Notes: generated from the letters alone by a model not told the origin. A DNA stretch of 52,357 nt from DATEDA01 sp035286595 (GCA_035286595.1 DATEDA010000033.1:1-52357); one strand, 5' to 3'. Shown: positions 8,823-18,155, numbered from the stretch's first letter. A program made the numbers and translations.

Positions 8823-8880
8823 TGGACCACCCTCGCGGCTACGGCCGCTCGGGATTCGCCCTTGGGGCGGCCCTGCGGGC
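8823..8880 (-). repeat. Structured intergenic leader element, copy A
   Basis: Between the two vWA genes. It reads from the upstream TGA stop to the downstream ATG. Its first 37 bases match the element at 38584 with one change. Hairpin 1 is CGCCC-CAA-GGGCG. Hairpin 2 is CCC-GA-GCGGC-CGTA-GCCGC-GA-GGG, where the outer CCC pairs with the GGG of the Shine-Dalgarno sequence GAGGG. The variable inner stem differs from copy B but remains base-paired. A role in translational coupling or control is inferred. Confidence 0.75.
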
Positions 8881-9975
8881 TCATGGCCAATCCTCCGCCG
8901 GGCTGAGGAACGAGCCGCGGCTGAGCTGCGCGAGCCGCCAGTACGCCGCCGCCGCCAGGGGATCGCCCTCCATGGGCAGCAGGATCACGTTCACGGGGAC
9001 GCCCCTGGGCAGCGCGGCGACGGCGGCCTCGAAGAAGCGCAGGCGCTGCTCGCCCGAGACCGTGTACGCCTCGCCCCGCTCGCGGTCGACGGTCGGCAGC
9101 CCGTCGGTCACGAGGAACACGTTGTCCGGCCTGGGCTGGAGCCGGTTGATGACGTCGAGCGCGTGGTAGAGGCTCGTCCCGCCCTGGGGGACGATCTGTT
9201 TCGTCGCGTCGACCGTGCGGTTGAGCACCGCGGGGTCCCCCGCATCGAGCCAGCGGGAGCCGGTGTCGCGCACGACCGGCGCGGCGTGCTCGTTGAACGT
9301 GAAGACCTGGAACCGCGCGCCGGGCGGGATCTGGGTGGCGATCCAGTCCACCGTGGCGAGCGCGCGCTGCCACTTCGGCGCCTGGCGCTGCGCGCTCGCG
9401 GGCATGTTGCGCAGCCGGACGACGTCGACGATCCGCTCGGCGAGCATGCTGGCCGAGGTGTCGAACAGGATGAGCACGCGCTCGCCGCCGACCTTCAGCC
9501 CGGTGAGGTACTGGCGGTCGCCTTCGCCGGGGAAGGCGCGCAGACGGTCGCCCTCCTCGACGCGCTGGCGGGCGCCTCCCTCCAGCCGTTTCAGCGCCTC
9601 GTCGTTCGACTTGAGATCCGCCTTCAGGCGATTGACGTGCGTCTCGCGGGCGACGCTGTCGGCCTCGAGCTGCGCGAGGTCGTAGCGGCGTCCGGCGATG
9701 TTCTCGGTCATCGTCCGCGCCTGGGCGAGCAGACGCTGGCGGCGCTCGCGGGCCTGCGCCACGCTCGCGCCGAGCGCCGCGGCCTGCGCCCGGTCGCTCG
9801 CCACCTGCCGCTCCCGCGCCTCGAGCTCCCGCTGGAGCGCATCGGTCGCCTCGCGCCGCTGGGCGGCGGAGCTGTGGCTCAGGATGAGAAACAGCAGCAG
9901 GACGGCGCCGAAGCCGCAGCAGATGGCGTCGAGAAACGACATGCTGAGCGTCGTCGAGGGCCGGCGCTGCTTCAT
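8881..9975 (-). CDS. vWA-domain protein with ExbD/MotB-like membrane anchor (first paralogue)
   Basis: 364 residues. The membrane helix SFLDAICCGFGAVLLLFLIL near the start is nearly the same as in the neighbouring paralogue, again with an Asp (D16) in the ExbD/TolR/MotB proton-site position. A coiled-coil stretch (about 40-150) is followed by a vWA domain with MIDAS residues DTSAS (LILFDTSASML), a Thr in QGGTSLYHALD and an Asp in LVTDGLPT. The gene begins 9 bases after the ExbB-like gene stop, matching the exbB-exbD or motA-motB order. I infer that the two vWA paralogues are the channel partners of that protein. Confidence 0.87.
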   Translation of the reverse strand: MKQRRPSTTLSMSFLDAICCGFGAVLLLFLILSHSSAAQRREATDALQRELEARERQVASDRAQAAALGASVAQARERRQRLLAQARTMTENIAGRRYDLAQLEADSVARETHVNRLKADLKSNDEALKRLEGGARQRVEEGDRLRAFPGEGDRQYLTGLKVGGERVLILFDTSASMLAERIVDVVRLRNMPASAQRQAPKWQRALATVDWIATQIPPGARFQVFTFNEHAAPVVRDTGSRWLDAGDPAVLNRTVDATKQIVPQGGTSLYHALDVINRLQPRPDNVFLVTDGLPTVDRERGEAYTVSGEQRLRFFEAAVAALPRGVPVNVILLPMEGDPLAAAAYWRLAQLSRGSFLSPAEDWP

Positions 9976-9984
9976 GGCGGCGCG

Positions 9985-10782
9985 TCAGCTGGTGCGCAGG
10001 TGCCGGACCAGGCGGTCGTTGACGTAGGTCTCGGTATCCAGCACCAGGCGCTCCTGCGCGAGCTGGAGCTGATGAACCAGGAACATGAGCACGATGCTCA
10101 GCAGCAGCGCGATCAGGGTGGAGTTGAACGCGGTCCCGAGGTTTTCCGTGACGCCGGTGATGTCGCCCTGGACCGCGCGATGGGCGAGCCCCATCGCGTT
10201 GCCGATTCCGCGCACCGTCCCGATGAAGCCGATGGCCGGAATGGCCCAGGCGACGTAGCGAATCTGCGCCAGCTCGGAGTCGAGGCGCTCGCCCTCGTTC
10301 TCGCACACCGCGCTGATGGCGGATGCCGCGTCCTGCACGTTGTGCGTCGTCTCGAATCGCGTGAGCGACTGCGACACCGCCCGCGGCAGCAGGAGATTGC
10401 GCAGGACCGGCTTGAGCGCTTCGAGCGGCTTGGCGTAGCGCCGCGCGTCCTCGGGCAGGATCTTGATCCCCTCGGTGAGCGGCAGCAGCTCGGACTCGAG
10501 CAGCCCGCGCTCGCGCAGCACGAACACCCACTTGTAGCCGAGGATCGCCAGCGCCCACAGCATCAGCACGAAGCAAGACTCCTGCTCGTAGTCCTTGAGG
10601 ATCACCCAGAGCGAGCTCTCGACCACGGCGTCGGGCTGCTTGGCCACCAGCGCGCGGCTCTCGACGAGGTCGGCCTCGGCGTTCGGCCTCACGACGGTGA
10701 CGTAGACGCCGTGCACGAGAATGACGGCGAAGATCAGGGCGAAGAACTGATAGACGAACTCGGCGGGGAAGTGCTTGAGCAT
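9985..10782 (-). CDS. MotA/TolQ/ExbB-type proton channel protein
   Basis: 265 residues with four predicted membrane helices (about 11-31, 71-89, 174-196, 216-237). The two C-terminal helices carry the family pattern: IPAIGFIGTVRGIGNAMG, compare the GLLGTVxGI motif of TolQ/ExbB, and NLGTAFNSTLIALLLSIVLMFL, compare the GxAxAxxTTxxGL motif. A cytoplasmic stretch of about 80 residues lies between helices 2 and 3. It starts 12 bases after the small secreted-protein gene and is followed at once by the vWA genes, whose N-terminal helices resemble ExbD. It should energise some envelope process using proton flow, by family analogy. It is not TolQ or ExbB proper: no TolR/ExbD, TolA or TonB gene is here. 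Confidence 0.87.
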   Translation of the reverse strand: MLKHFPAEFVYQFFALIFAVILVHGVYVTVVRPNAEADLVESRALVAKQPDAVVESSLWVILKDYEQESCFVLMLWALAILGYKWVFVLRERGLLESELLPLTEGIKILPEDARRYAKPLEALKPVLRNLLLPRAVSQSLTRFETTHNVQDAASAISAVCENEGERLDSELAQIRYVAWAIPAIGFIGTVRGIGNAMGLAHRAVQGDITGVTENLGTAFNSTLIALLLSIVLMFLVHQLQLAQERLVLDTETYVNDRLVRHLRTS

Positions 10783-10794
10783 GTCGGTCCTGGC

Positions 10795-11040
10795 TCAGAT
10801 GTCGGCCGGGAAGGACACGGCCACGTCGGGTCTGGGTCGCTCTTCCGCGTCCTTCCGCGGCGGCTCCCGCCCCCGGCGGGCGGGGGATTGCTTCTCCGCC
10901 TTCGGCGCGGGCTTCTCCGCGACGGGCGGCGGCTTCGGATCCTGGGCCTGGGCCGCGGCCGGGAGCCCGGCGGCGAGGCACGCCGCCGTCCCGGCCGCGA
11001 GCACGGCATTCCGATAGAACCGGCAGCGGTGCACTGTCAT
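10795..11040 (-). CDS. Small secreted Pro/Lys-rich protein
   Basis: 81 residues. Its ATG overlaps the stop of the PEGA/SUMF1 gene (ATGA) and it ends 12 bases before the ExbB-like gene. A signal peptide is clear: basic start (HRCRFYRN), hydrophobic AVLAAGTAACLAAGLPAA, cleavage after AQA. The mature part is a low-complexity Pro, Lys and Glu stretch (PKPPPVAEKPAPKAEKQ) ending in PDVAVSFPADI. It may be an extended periplasmic linker or cell-wall-spanning peptide. No family recognised. Gene overlap and operon position support that it is real. Confidence 0.68.
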   Translation of the reverse strand: MTVHRCRFYRNAVLAAGTAACLAAGLPAAAQAQDPKPPPVAEKPAPKAEKQSPARRGREPPRKDAEERPRPDVAVSFPADI

Positions 11041-13355
11041 TTCGTCTCCGTCGCGTACCGGGCGCAGCGGAAGCCGACGTCGGGCCGCGGGTCGGTCCCG
11101 TAGTCCCGATAGGTCCAGCGCAGCGCGCTGACGCTCGCCTGCATCCAGCTCGAGCCGCGAATCACGTGGTGCTTTCCGGCGGCCGGGCCGGTCGGGTCCA
11201 GCTCCGGGGTGCTCGTGGTGCGCACGTCATAGTAATCGTGGACCCATTCGGCGGCGTTGCCGGCCAGGTCGAAGAACCCTGCGGCGCTCGGCGGGAAGCG
11301 GCCGACCGGCGCCGGGCCGGCGTAGCCGTCGTTGTACTCCTTGAGCGCGTCGGCGAGCACGCCGGCCACCGACCGATCGGCGAAGTTGCCGCTGCCTGCC
11401 GCCGGCGGCATGTCGTCCCCCCAGGGGAAGCGGCTCGCCTTCGCCACGCCCGCGTGGCGGGCGGCCCATTCCCACTCCGCCTCCGTCGGGAGGCGGAAGC
11501 CGTGCCGCAGCGGGTGCGCCGGCGCGAGCCCGCCGGCGGCGCTCGCATAGCTCGCCGGAAGCTGCCCGGCCTCGTTCAGGGAGTTGCAGTAGCCGGCGGC
11601 GTCTTCCCAGCGCACGTTCACCACCGGCGCGGCGGGATCGTCGAGCCCGAGCGAGCCATACCTCCCCGACTGGTGGTTCGGCCGGTACTTCCGGAACTGG
11701 GCGTTCGTCACCTCGGTCGCGCCGAGGTAGTACGCGCGCGAGAGCTGCACCTCGCGCAGCATCTCGTTCGCCCGCTGGCCGGGGTCGCGCCGCGAGGCGC
11801 CCATGGTGAACTTGCCGGGGCGGACGAGCACCATGGTCGTGCCGTCGGGCGCGGCGACCCGCTCCGGCAGCGCGGGCGGCGCGCCCACCGCGCGCAGGGC
11901 GACGGACAGGGTCTGCTCGAATCCGGGCCGGGGCGTGACCCAGCGCTGGGCGGGCTCGAAGCCGTCGCGCCTGATCTCGAGGAGCGTCGGCGCCGCGGGC
12001 AGCGCGTGCTTCCCGTTGGCCGGTCCGAGCGTGCGTCCTTCGATCGCCAGTACGGCGTCCCGCGGCTGGACCTGGAGCGTGACCTGGCCCAGCTCCGCGC
12101 TCAAGGCGACACGCAGGTTGCGCGACTCCGCACGCTCGAAGCGCACCGACTGGCTGACGGTGCCGTACCCGCGCTTCGACACCGCGATGCGGTGCTCGCG
12201 GCCCGGGCTGAGCGCGAGCGTGGTCGGCGTCGTTCCGGCGTAGCGGCCGTCGACCGCGACGCTCGCGCCGCCCGGTTCGCTCTCGACCCGCAGCTCGCCG
12301 TCCGCGGGGCTCAGCGTCACCGGTCCGATGGCCTGCGGCTGGCCGGCGACGACGGCGAGCTCGCGTCGCCATGGCTTGTAGCCCGGCGCGCGGATCTCGA
12401 GCGCGCGTGTCCCCGCGGCGAGCTGCGCCGTCAGCGGCAGCGGCCCGATCGGCGCCCCATCCACCCAGAGCGCGGCGCCCGCGGTCGCCGACTGGACGCT
12501 CACCGCCGCCCCGGCGGGGACGAGCATCGCGGCGAGCGTCTGACGGCGCCCCAGCCCCTCGACCGCGATGGTCTGGGCGAGCTCCGCGTAGCCTTCGGCC
12601 CGGATCACGATGCGGTGCTCGCCCGCGGCGAGCTCGAGCTCCGCGAGTGGCGTTCGCCCCTTGTCCTCGCCGTCCGCGAGCACCGCGGCGCCGGAGACGC
12701 CCGGGGTTTCCACCGTGAGATAGCCGGGGAGCTTGTCGAGCGCGAGCGCGAGCCGCTGGTTGGTGGCCTGCGTGATCTCGACCTCGCGTACCAGCGGGCG
12801 GTAACCGGTCCGGTCGGCGTGCAGCCGGTAGACGCCGGGCAGCGCGAGGTAGCCTTCGGCGAGCGGGATTGCGGGGATCGCGCCCTCGAGTCTCATCCGG
12901 TCCGGCGCGGGCTGAACGTCCACGTACAGCATGCGCGCGGAGAACACGAACCACAGCACGCCGGCCAGCACCGCCACGCCGGCCAGCACGTACCGCGCAC
13001 CGACGCGCCGGCGGCGCGGCGCCGGCGCCGGCGGCGGCGGTTCCAGCGGGATCCCGGGCGGGTGCGCCGCGAGCGCGAGCGGGGCATCGGTCTCGAGCGT
13101 GAGCGCCCCCGCCGCGATCCGGATCGCGAGCGTCGCGTCGCCGATCCGCGCGCGGTCGCCGTCGCGCAGCCACTGCGCGGCGGCCAGACGGTGATCGTTG
13201 AGGAAGACCGTGCCGCCCTCGAGCGGCTGGAGAAACGGCGCGCCGTCGGCGAGCGCGAGCACGGCGGCGGCGCCGTCCGCGACGGCGACCCGCAACGGCC
13301 CGGCGTCGAGCTCCCGTTCCTCGACCCCGCGCGGGCCGCGAACGCTGACCCTCAC
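11037..13355 (-). CDS. Membrane protein with FHA-like domain, five PEGA repeats and SUMF1/FGE-like domain
   Basis: 772 residues from the GTG at 13355, which overlaps the upstream stop (GTGA); longer readings run into the upstream gene. Residues 1-95 resemble the second half of an FHA domain (GTVFLNDHRLAAAQWLRDGD, RARIGDATLAI) but lack the usual GR and SRxHA residues. One membrane helix lies at 121-141. Five PEGA repeats of about 70 residues follow (145-490; PGYLTVET, VDGAPIGPLPLTA, VDGRYAGTTPTTL and so on). The C-terminal 270 residues form a SUMF1/formylglycine-generating-like domain (MVLVRPGKFTMGA, RLPTEAEWEWAAR, DLAGNAAEWVHDYYD, RGSSWM, GFRCAR). The paired catalytic Cys normally after RGGSW is absent, so a binding rather than enzymatic role is likely. 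Confidence 0.85.
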   Translation of the reverse strand: MRVSVRGPRGVEERELDAGPLRVAVADGAAAVLALADGAPFLQPLEGGTVFLNDHRLAAAQWLRDGDRARIGDATLAIRIAAGALTLETDAPLALAAHPPGIPLEPPPPAPAPRRRRVGARYVLAGVAVLAGVLWFVFSARMLYVDVQPAPDRMRLEGAIPAIPLAEGYLALPGVYRLHADRTGYRPLVREVEITQATNQRLALALDKLPGYLTVETPGVSGAAVLADGEDKGRTPLAELELAAGEHRIVIRAEGYAELAQTIAVEGLGRRQTLAAMLVPAGAAVSVQSATAGAALWVDGAPIGPLPLTAQLAAGTRALEIRAPGYKPWRRELAVVAGQPQAIGPVTLSPADGELRVESEPGGASVAVDGRYAGTTPTTLALSPGREHRIAVSKRGYGTVSQSVRFERAESRNLRVALSAELGQVTLQVQPRDAVLAIEGRTLGPANGKHALPAAPTLLEIRRDGFEPAQRWVTPRPGFEQTLSVALRAVGAPPALPERVAAPDGTTMVLVRPGKFTMGASRRDPGQRANEMLREVQLSRAYYLGATEVTNAQFRKYRPNHQSGRYGSLGLDDPAAPVVNVRWEDAAGYCNSLNEAGQLPASYASAAGGLAPAHPLRHGFRLPTEAEWEWAARHAGVAKASRFPWGDDMPPAAGSGNFADRSVAGVLADALKEYNDGYAGPAPVGRFPPSAAGFFDLAGNAAEWVHDYYDVRTTSTPELDPTGPAAGKHHVIRGSSWMQASVSALRWTYRDYGTDPRPDVGFRCARYATETK

Positions 13356-14407
13356 ACGCGTTCCTCGCAGGCGATGAACACTCGCGGCGGGGGCGAATCC
13401 GGGTCCACCGTCACCTCGACGCGGACGTCCTTGTAGCCGGGACGCGAGCCCACGAGGGTGTAGGTGCCCGGCGACAGCGCGAGCTCCCGGGACTGGAAGC
13501 GGCCGAGCGGCCCGACGCGATGGACCGTGACCTCGGTCGCGTTGTCGGACGCGAGCACGACGATCACCGTGGCGGCGGCACGCACCAGCGCGCTCGCTAG
13601 GCGCTGCTTGGATTGCGCGAGACGGGGTCCGCCGGCGGTCTCGCGCTCCAGCGACGCGAGGAACTGCTGCGCCTCGTCGCGCACGCGCGGTGAGCCGAGC
13701 CGCGAAGGGTTCGCCAGGTAGCCGTCGAGCCGGGCGTGCAGCGCGATCATGCGCGCGCTGCGCGCGCGACCCTCCCGGGCGAAGTCGACCGTCGGGTCGA
13801 TGGCCACGGCCCGCTGATGGGCGGCGAGCGCGTCGTCCCAGCGCTCCGCCGATTCGAGCGCCTGCGCCTCCTGCCGCAGCCGCGCGAGCGCGTCGCGCTG
13901 CAGGCCATCCTTGGCGCGCGCGAGCCCGTCCGCTGCCGACGGGTCCGCGGGGCGCAGCTTCAGGGCGGCGCCGAAGGACTGCTCCGCCGCCGGCCAATCG
14001 CGCCGCTCCAGCTGCGCGAGGCCGTCCGTCATCAGCGCTTCGAAGCGTCGTGCGGTGGGGCGGGGCTCCACGCTCGTCGGTACGCTCTTCGCGGGGGTCT
14101 CCCGCGCCTGCGCCTGCTCAGGGGCCACCCCCGCGGCCGGATCGGGGATGGTTCGCACCGGCTCGGTGGTCGGCGTCACCGCCGGCGGCGGCGCGGGCAC
14201 CGCTGCCGACGGCGCGGCGTCGCGCGTTGTCGACAGCCACCTCGGCACCATCAGGAACACCAGCGTCCCCAGGCCAAGCGCGGCGACGAGCGCGACCGCC
14301 GCCCACCGTCCCGAGACCACGTCGCGGGTGCGCACGCCGATCGGCGTCGATGGAGGCAGGGCGGCGTCGCTGCGGGGATCCGCTTTCGCCGGGCGCGCGC
14401 TCGACAT
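13352..14407 (-). CDS. Membrane-anchored TPR-like and PEGA-domain protein
   Basis: 351 residues. A cytoplasmic start of about 34 residues is followed by a membrane helix (about 35-54), a Pro/Ala-rich linker, and a TPR-like helical region (about 115-215; DGLAQLERRDWPAAEQSFGAAL, ERWDDALAAHQRAVAIDP). A C-terminal PEGA-like beta domain ends it (FQSRELALSPGTYTLVGSRPGY). It starts 16 bases after the lipoprotein gene stop and its own stop overlaps the next start. The topology places TPR and PEGA parts in the periplasm, together with the PEGA repeats of the next protein. It is probably a scaffold subunit of the same envelope complex. Confidence 0.8.
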   Translation of the reverse strand: MSSARPAKADPRSDAALPPSTPIGVRTRDVVSGRWAAVALVAALGLGTLVFLMVPRWLSTTRDAAPSAAVPAPPPAVTPTTEPVRTIPDPAAGVAPEQAQARETPAKSVPTSVEPRPTARRFEALMTDGLAQLERRDWPAAEQSFGAALKLRPADPSAADGLARAKDGLQRDALARLRQEAQALESAERWDDALAAHQRAVAIDPTVDFAREGRARSARMIALHARLDGYLANPSRLGSPRVRDEAQQFLASLERETAGGPRLAQSKQRLASALVRAAATVIVVLASDNATEVTVHRVGPLGRFQSRELALSPGTYTLVGSRPGYKDVRVEVTVDPDSPPPRVFIACEERV

Positions 14408-14423
14408 GGGGCGCGGAGGCGGG

Positions 14424-15683
14424 TTACTGGGGCTTGCTGCCCGGCTCCGCTGAGAGCGCCGGCGGGGCCGCCGCCGGCGGCACGCCGGTCTCCGCGGCGA
14501 GGAGCTCGCGCAGCGTCTTCCGCCACTCGGCGAACTGCGCGTCGACCGAACCCGAGAGCTTGATCGTGCGCCCCTCGACCTCGTCGACGACCGGGGCGAC
14601 GTCGGCCTTGAACGACGCGCCGAGCTCCTTCAGCGCGGCCTCGTGGACCTTCGCGTCGGCCGCCAGCTGCCCGCTCGAGCGGATGGCCTCGTAGCCGCCG
14701 ATGACGAGCAGCGTGCTGGCCACCTGGCTGCCCGACGAGTTGCTGTTCGTGCCCAGCACGACCGCACCGACGATGGCCGCGATACCGAGCAGGCGCCGCG
14801 CCCAGACCTGGCGCTCGAGCTCGCGCTGCTGGTTGAGCTCGACGAGATAGGCCTTGCGCCACTCCTCGTAGGGCTGCCGCATGTCGTCGTAGAGGTTCTC
14901 GTAGTGGACGTTCACCGTGTCGATGAACATGTACTCGCGGGCGCGAACCCGGTTCACGCGCTCGACCATCGGATCGTTGTCGGCGGGCAATCGGCTCACC
15001 TTGACCGTACCGTCCCCGTCGGTCGCCAGGTAGCCGGCAAAGGCGTCGGGGACGACGCTGCGTGCGAATTTGAGCTGCGCAACCTGGCGGATCGCGGCGC
15101 TCTCCTTCGCGGTCAGCCGCTGGCGGTACGCGAGCATGTCGTTCGCCACCTGGTTGTAGAGGTCCTGATACGGATCGCGGTCGGTCCCTTTCGGCGCCGC
15201 GTAGCTCTTCTCGGTCGCCTGCGCCGCGTATTCGTGGTGGAACCACAGCCGGCCGGTGGCGTCGACGACCTTGAACTCCACCCGCAGCGTCTCGCCGTTC
15301 GACTCGAGCAGCTTGCCCGAGACGCCGACGTCGACTTCCTCGGCCCGCGCCGGGACCACCCGCACCGCGCCCCATTGGCCGGTGTTCTGGAGCGTCTTCT
15401 TGAGATGGAACGGGATGTAGCGGGCCTCCGCTTCGCGGATCTTGGGATCCGAGCCTTCGGCCGCGGCCGCCGCCGCGGCCGGCGCGTCGGCGCCGCCCGC
15501 GGGTGTCTCGAGCACGTGGATGCCGACGTCGAGCAAGGTCTCCTCGGGGAGTGCTCGATCGGCGCGGATCGCCTCGGTCGGCGAGACCGTCTGCTTCACC
15601 GGTCCGAGCCCGCAGCCGACGAAGCCGAGCGGTGCGAGCGCCGCGAACAGCAGTGGCGCGAGCGAGCGTCGCGGCGCGCTCAT
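14424..15683 (-). CDS. Putative envelope lipoprotein
   Basis: 419 residues from ATG 15683, which overlaps the previous stop (ATGA). The alternative start at 15722 lies inside the upstream gene. A lipoprotein signal is clear: SAPRRSLAPLLFAALAPLGF then VGC (Cys24). The N-terminal half is a soluble alpha/beta region (RYIPFHLKKTLQNTGQWGAVRVVP, EVDVGVSGKLLESNGETLRVEF). A later Tyr/Arg-rich helical region (TVNVHYENLYDDMRQPYEEWRKAYL in part) and a glycine-rich hydrophobic stretch (LLGIAAIVGAVVLG, STLLVIGGYEAI) follow. I do not recognise the family. As a lipoprotein it could anchor the operon-encoded machine to the outer membrane. Confidence 0.78.
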   Translation of the reverse strand: MSAPRRSLAPLLFAALAPLGFVGCGLGPVKQTVSPTEAIRADRALPEETLLDVGIHVLETPAGGADAPAAAAAAAEGSDPKIREAEARYIPFHLKKTLQNTGQWGAVRVVPARAEEVDVGVSGKLLESNGETLRVEFKVVDATGRLWFHHEYAAQATEKSYAAPKGTDRDPYQDLYNQVANDMLAYRQRLTAKESAAIRQVAQLKFARSVVPDAFAGYLATDGDGTVKVSRLPADNDPMVERVNRVRAREYMFIDTVNVHYENLYDDMRQPYEEWRKAYLVELNQQRELERQVWARRLLGIAAIVGAVVLGTNSNSSGSQVASTLLVIGGYEAIRSSGQLAADAKVHEAALKELGASFKADVAPVVDEVEGRTIKLSGSVDAQFAEWRKTLRELLAAETGVPPAAAPPALSAEPGSKPQ

Positions 15684-16540
15684 CCCTTCGCGCCCTGCTT
15701 GTACTTGCGGTACTCCTCCCACAGCTTTCTCCTCAGCTCCGGATCGGGCTCCGCCTCGGCGGCCTTGCGGATCTGGCGCGCCACGATGTCGTCGTCGTTG
15801 CCGTTCCCCACGTCCGGAGGCGTTGCGGCCCTTCCGCCGGGCGCTCCGGGCCGGTCGCCTTCGACCCGGCCTCCCGCAGACCCCTGCTCGGACACCGGGC
15901 CCTGCGGGGCGTCGTTGCCCGAGTCGGGTGTTCCGGGGGTCGACTCGCCGTCGGCGCTTCGCGTTCCCTTGGCGCCCGGGTCGCCCTTGGCGCTGCGTTG
16001 CCCACGCCCGCCCCCAGCGGCGCCGCCGCCGGTCCCCGGGGCCTTGTCCACGGACGCCCCGTCCCGATCGCGGAGCCGGGCCTTGCGCGCCTCATCGAGC
16101 AGCAGCGCGTCGAGCGCCGAGAGCGAGTCGCCGAGCTTCGCGTCCAAGGCCGCGACCTCCTCGGCCTCGGTCCGCGCCGCCCCGCCGCTGCCCGACGACG
16201 CCGTCGGCGTCGTCGCGGGCAAGGCGTCCGCCTGCTGCGCGAGGGACCGGACCCGCTCGCGGTTCGCCGCCACGAGGTCGCGCACGTACGCCAGGTACTC
16301 GTCGAGGCGCAGGCGCTGTTCGTCGCCGGTCGCCGGGTCCGCGCGCGCGAGGCGCACGCGCTCGCCGATCCTCGCCAGGACCTGCTCGCTGACGCCGAGG
16401 TCGTGACGCGCCTGGGTCAACTCGGCCCGGGGATCGGCGTGCACCGGCACGGCAATCAGTGCCAGCCACGCCAGCGCCATGGCCGTGCGCCTTGCGGGGC
16501 GGCTGGATCGATCGGACGATGCGCGGATGGACGTTGCCAT
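15680..16540 (-). CDS. Secreted coiled-coil protein with low-complexity linker
   Basis: 286 residues, first gene of the envelope operon. The start has an Arg-rich n-region (RSSRPARRTA), hydrophobic MALAWLALIAVPV and cleavage near HA-DP. Residues 37-155 form helices with heptad-like spacing (LTQARHDLGVSEQVLARIG; EEVAALDAKLGDSLSALDALLL). Then comes a Gly/Ser/Asp-rich linker of about 90 residues and a conserved-looking C-terminus (DDDIVARQIRKAAEAE, PELRRKLWEEYRKYKQG). A TATAAT -10 lies 11 bases upstream of the ATG, so the first codon may be close to the 5' end of the mRNA. An internal ATG at 16480 would shorten the signal n-region. Confidence 0.75.
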   Translation of the reverse strand: MATSIRASSDRSSRPARRTAMALAWLALIAVPVHADPRAELTQARHDLGVSEQVLARIGERVRLARADPATGDEQRLRLDEYLAYVRDLVAANRERVRSLAQQADALPATTPTASSGSGGAARTEAEEVAALDAKLGDSLSALDALLLDEARKARLRDRDGASVDKAPGTGGGAAGGGRGQRSAKGDPGAKGTRSADGESTPGTPDSGNDAPQGPVSEQGSAGGRVEGDRPGAPGGRAATPPDVGNGNDDDIVARQIRKAAEAEPDPELRRKLWEEYRKYKQGAKG

Positions 16541-16551
16541 TTCTGCCGGAC

Positions 16552-16557
16552 ATTATA
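16552..16557 (-). promoter_or_regulatory. Possible -10 element of the envelope operon
   Basis: Perfect TATAAT on the minus strand in the 91-base gap between mmsA and the operon. No good -35 hexamer is found 16-18 bases upstream (GCGGTC at 17), so an activator or an extended context may be needed. Predicted transcription start is within about 5 bases of the ATG at 16540. Confidence 0.4.
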
Positions 16558-16631
16558 GGCAGCGGCGGGTTACGGACCGCTAACAGCGCGCGGCCGGCCG
16601 TGGCCTACGTCATGCCCGGCCGCTCGCCGCA

Positions 16632-18155
<1,524 letters not shown>

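Noticed and set aside
7815..11040. Zorya-type defence system (ZorAB)
   Set aside because: A MotA-like channel and an Asp-bearing partner helix are present, but there is no OmpA-like domain and no ZorC, ZorD or ZorE. vWA domains are not part of Zorya.
8620..11103. 827-codon plus-strand open frame opposite the vWA/ExbB genes
   Set aside because: The minus-strand genes have membrane helices, MIDAS motifs and tight spacing; the plus frame is charge-rich low complexity.
11037..13355. Assignment of the SUMF1-domain protein as EgtB to pair with egtD
   Set aside because: It has PEGA repeats and a membrane helix, no DinB domain, and is about 32 kb away in an envelope operon.
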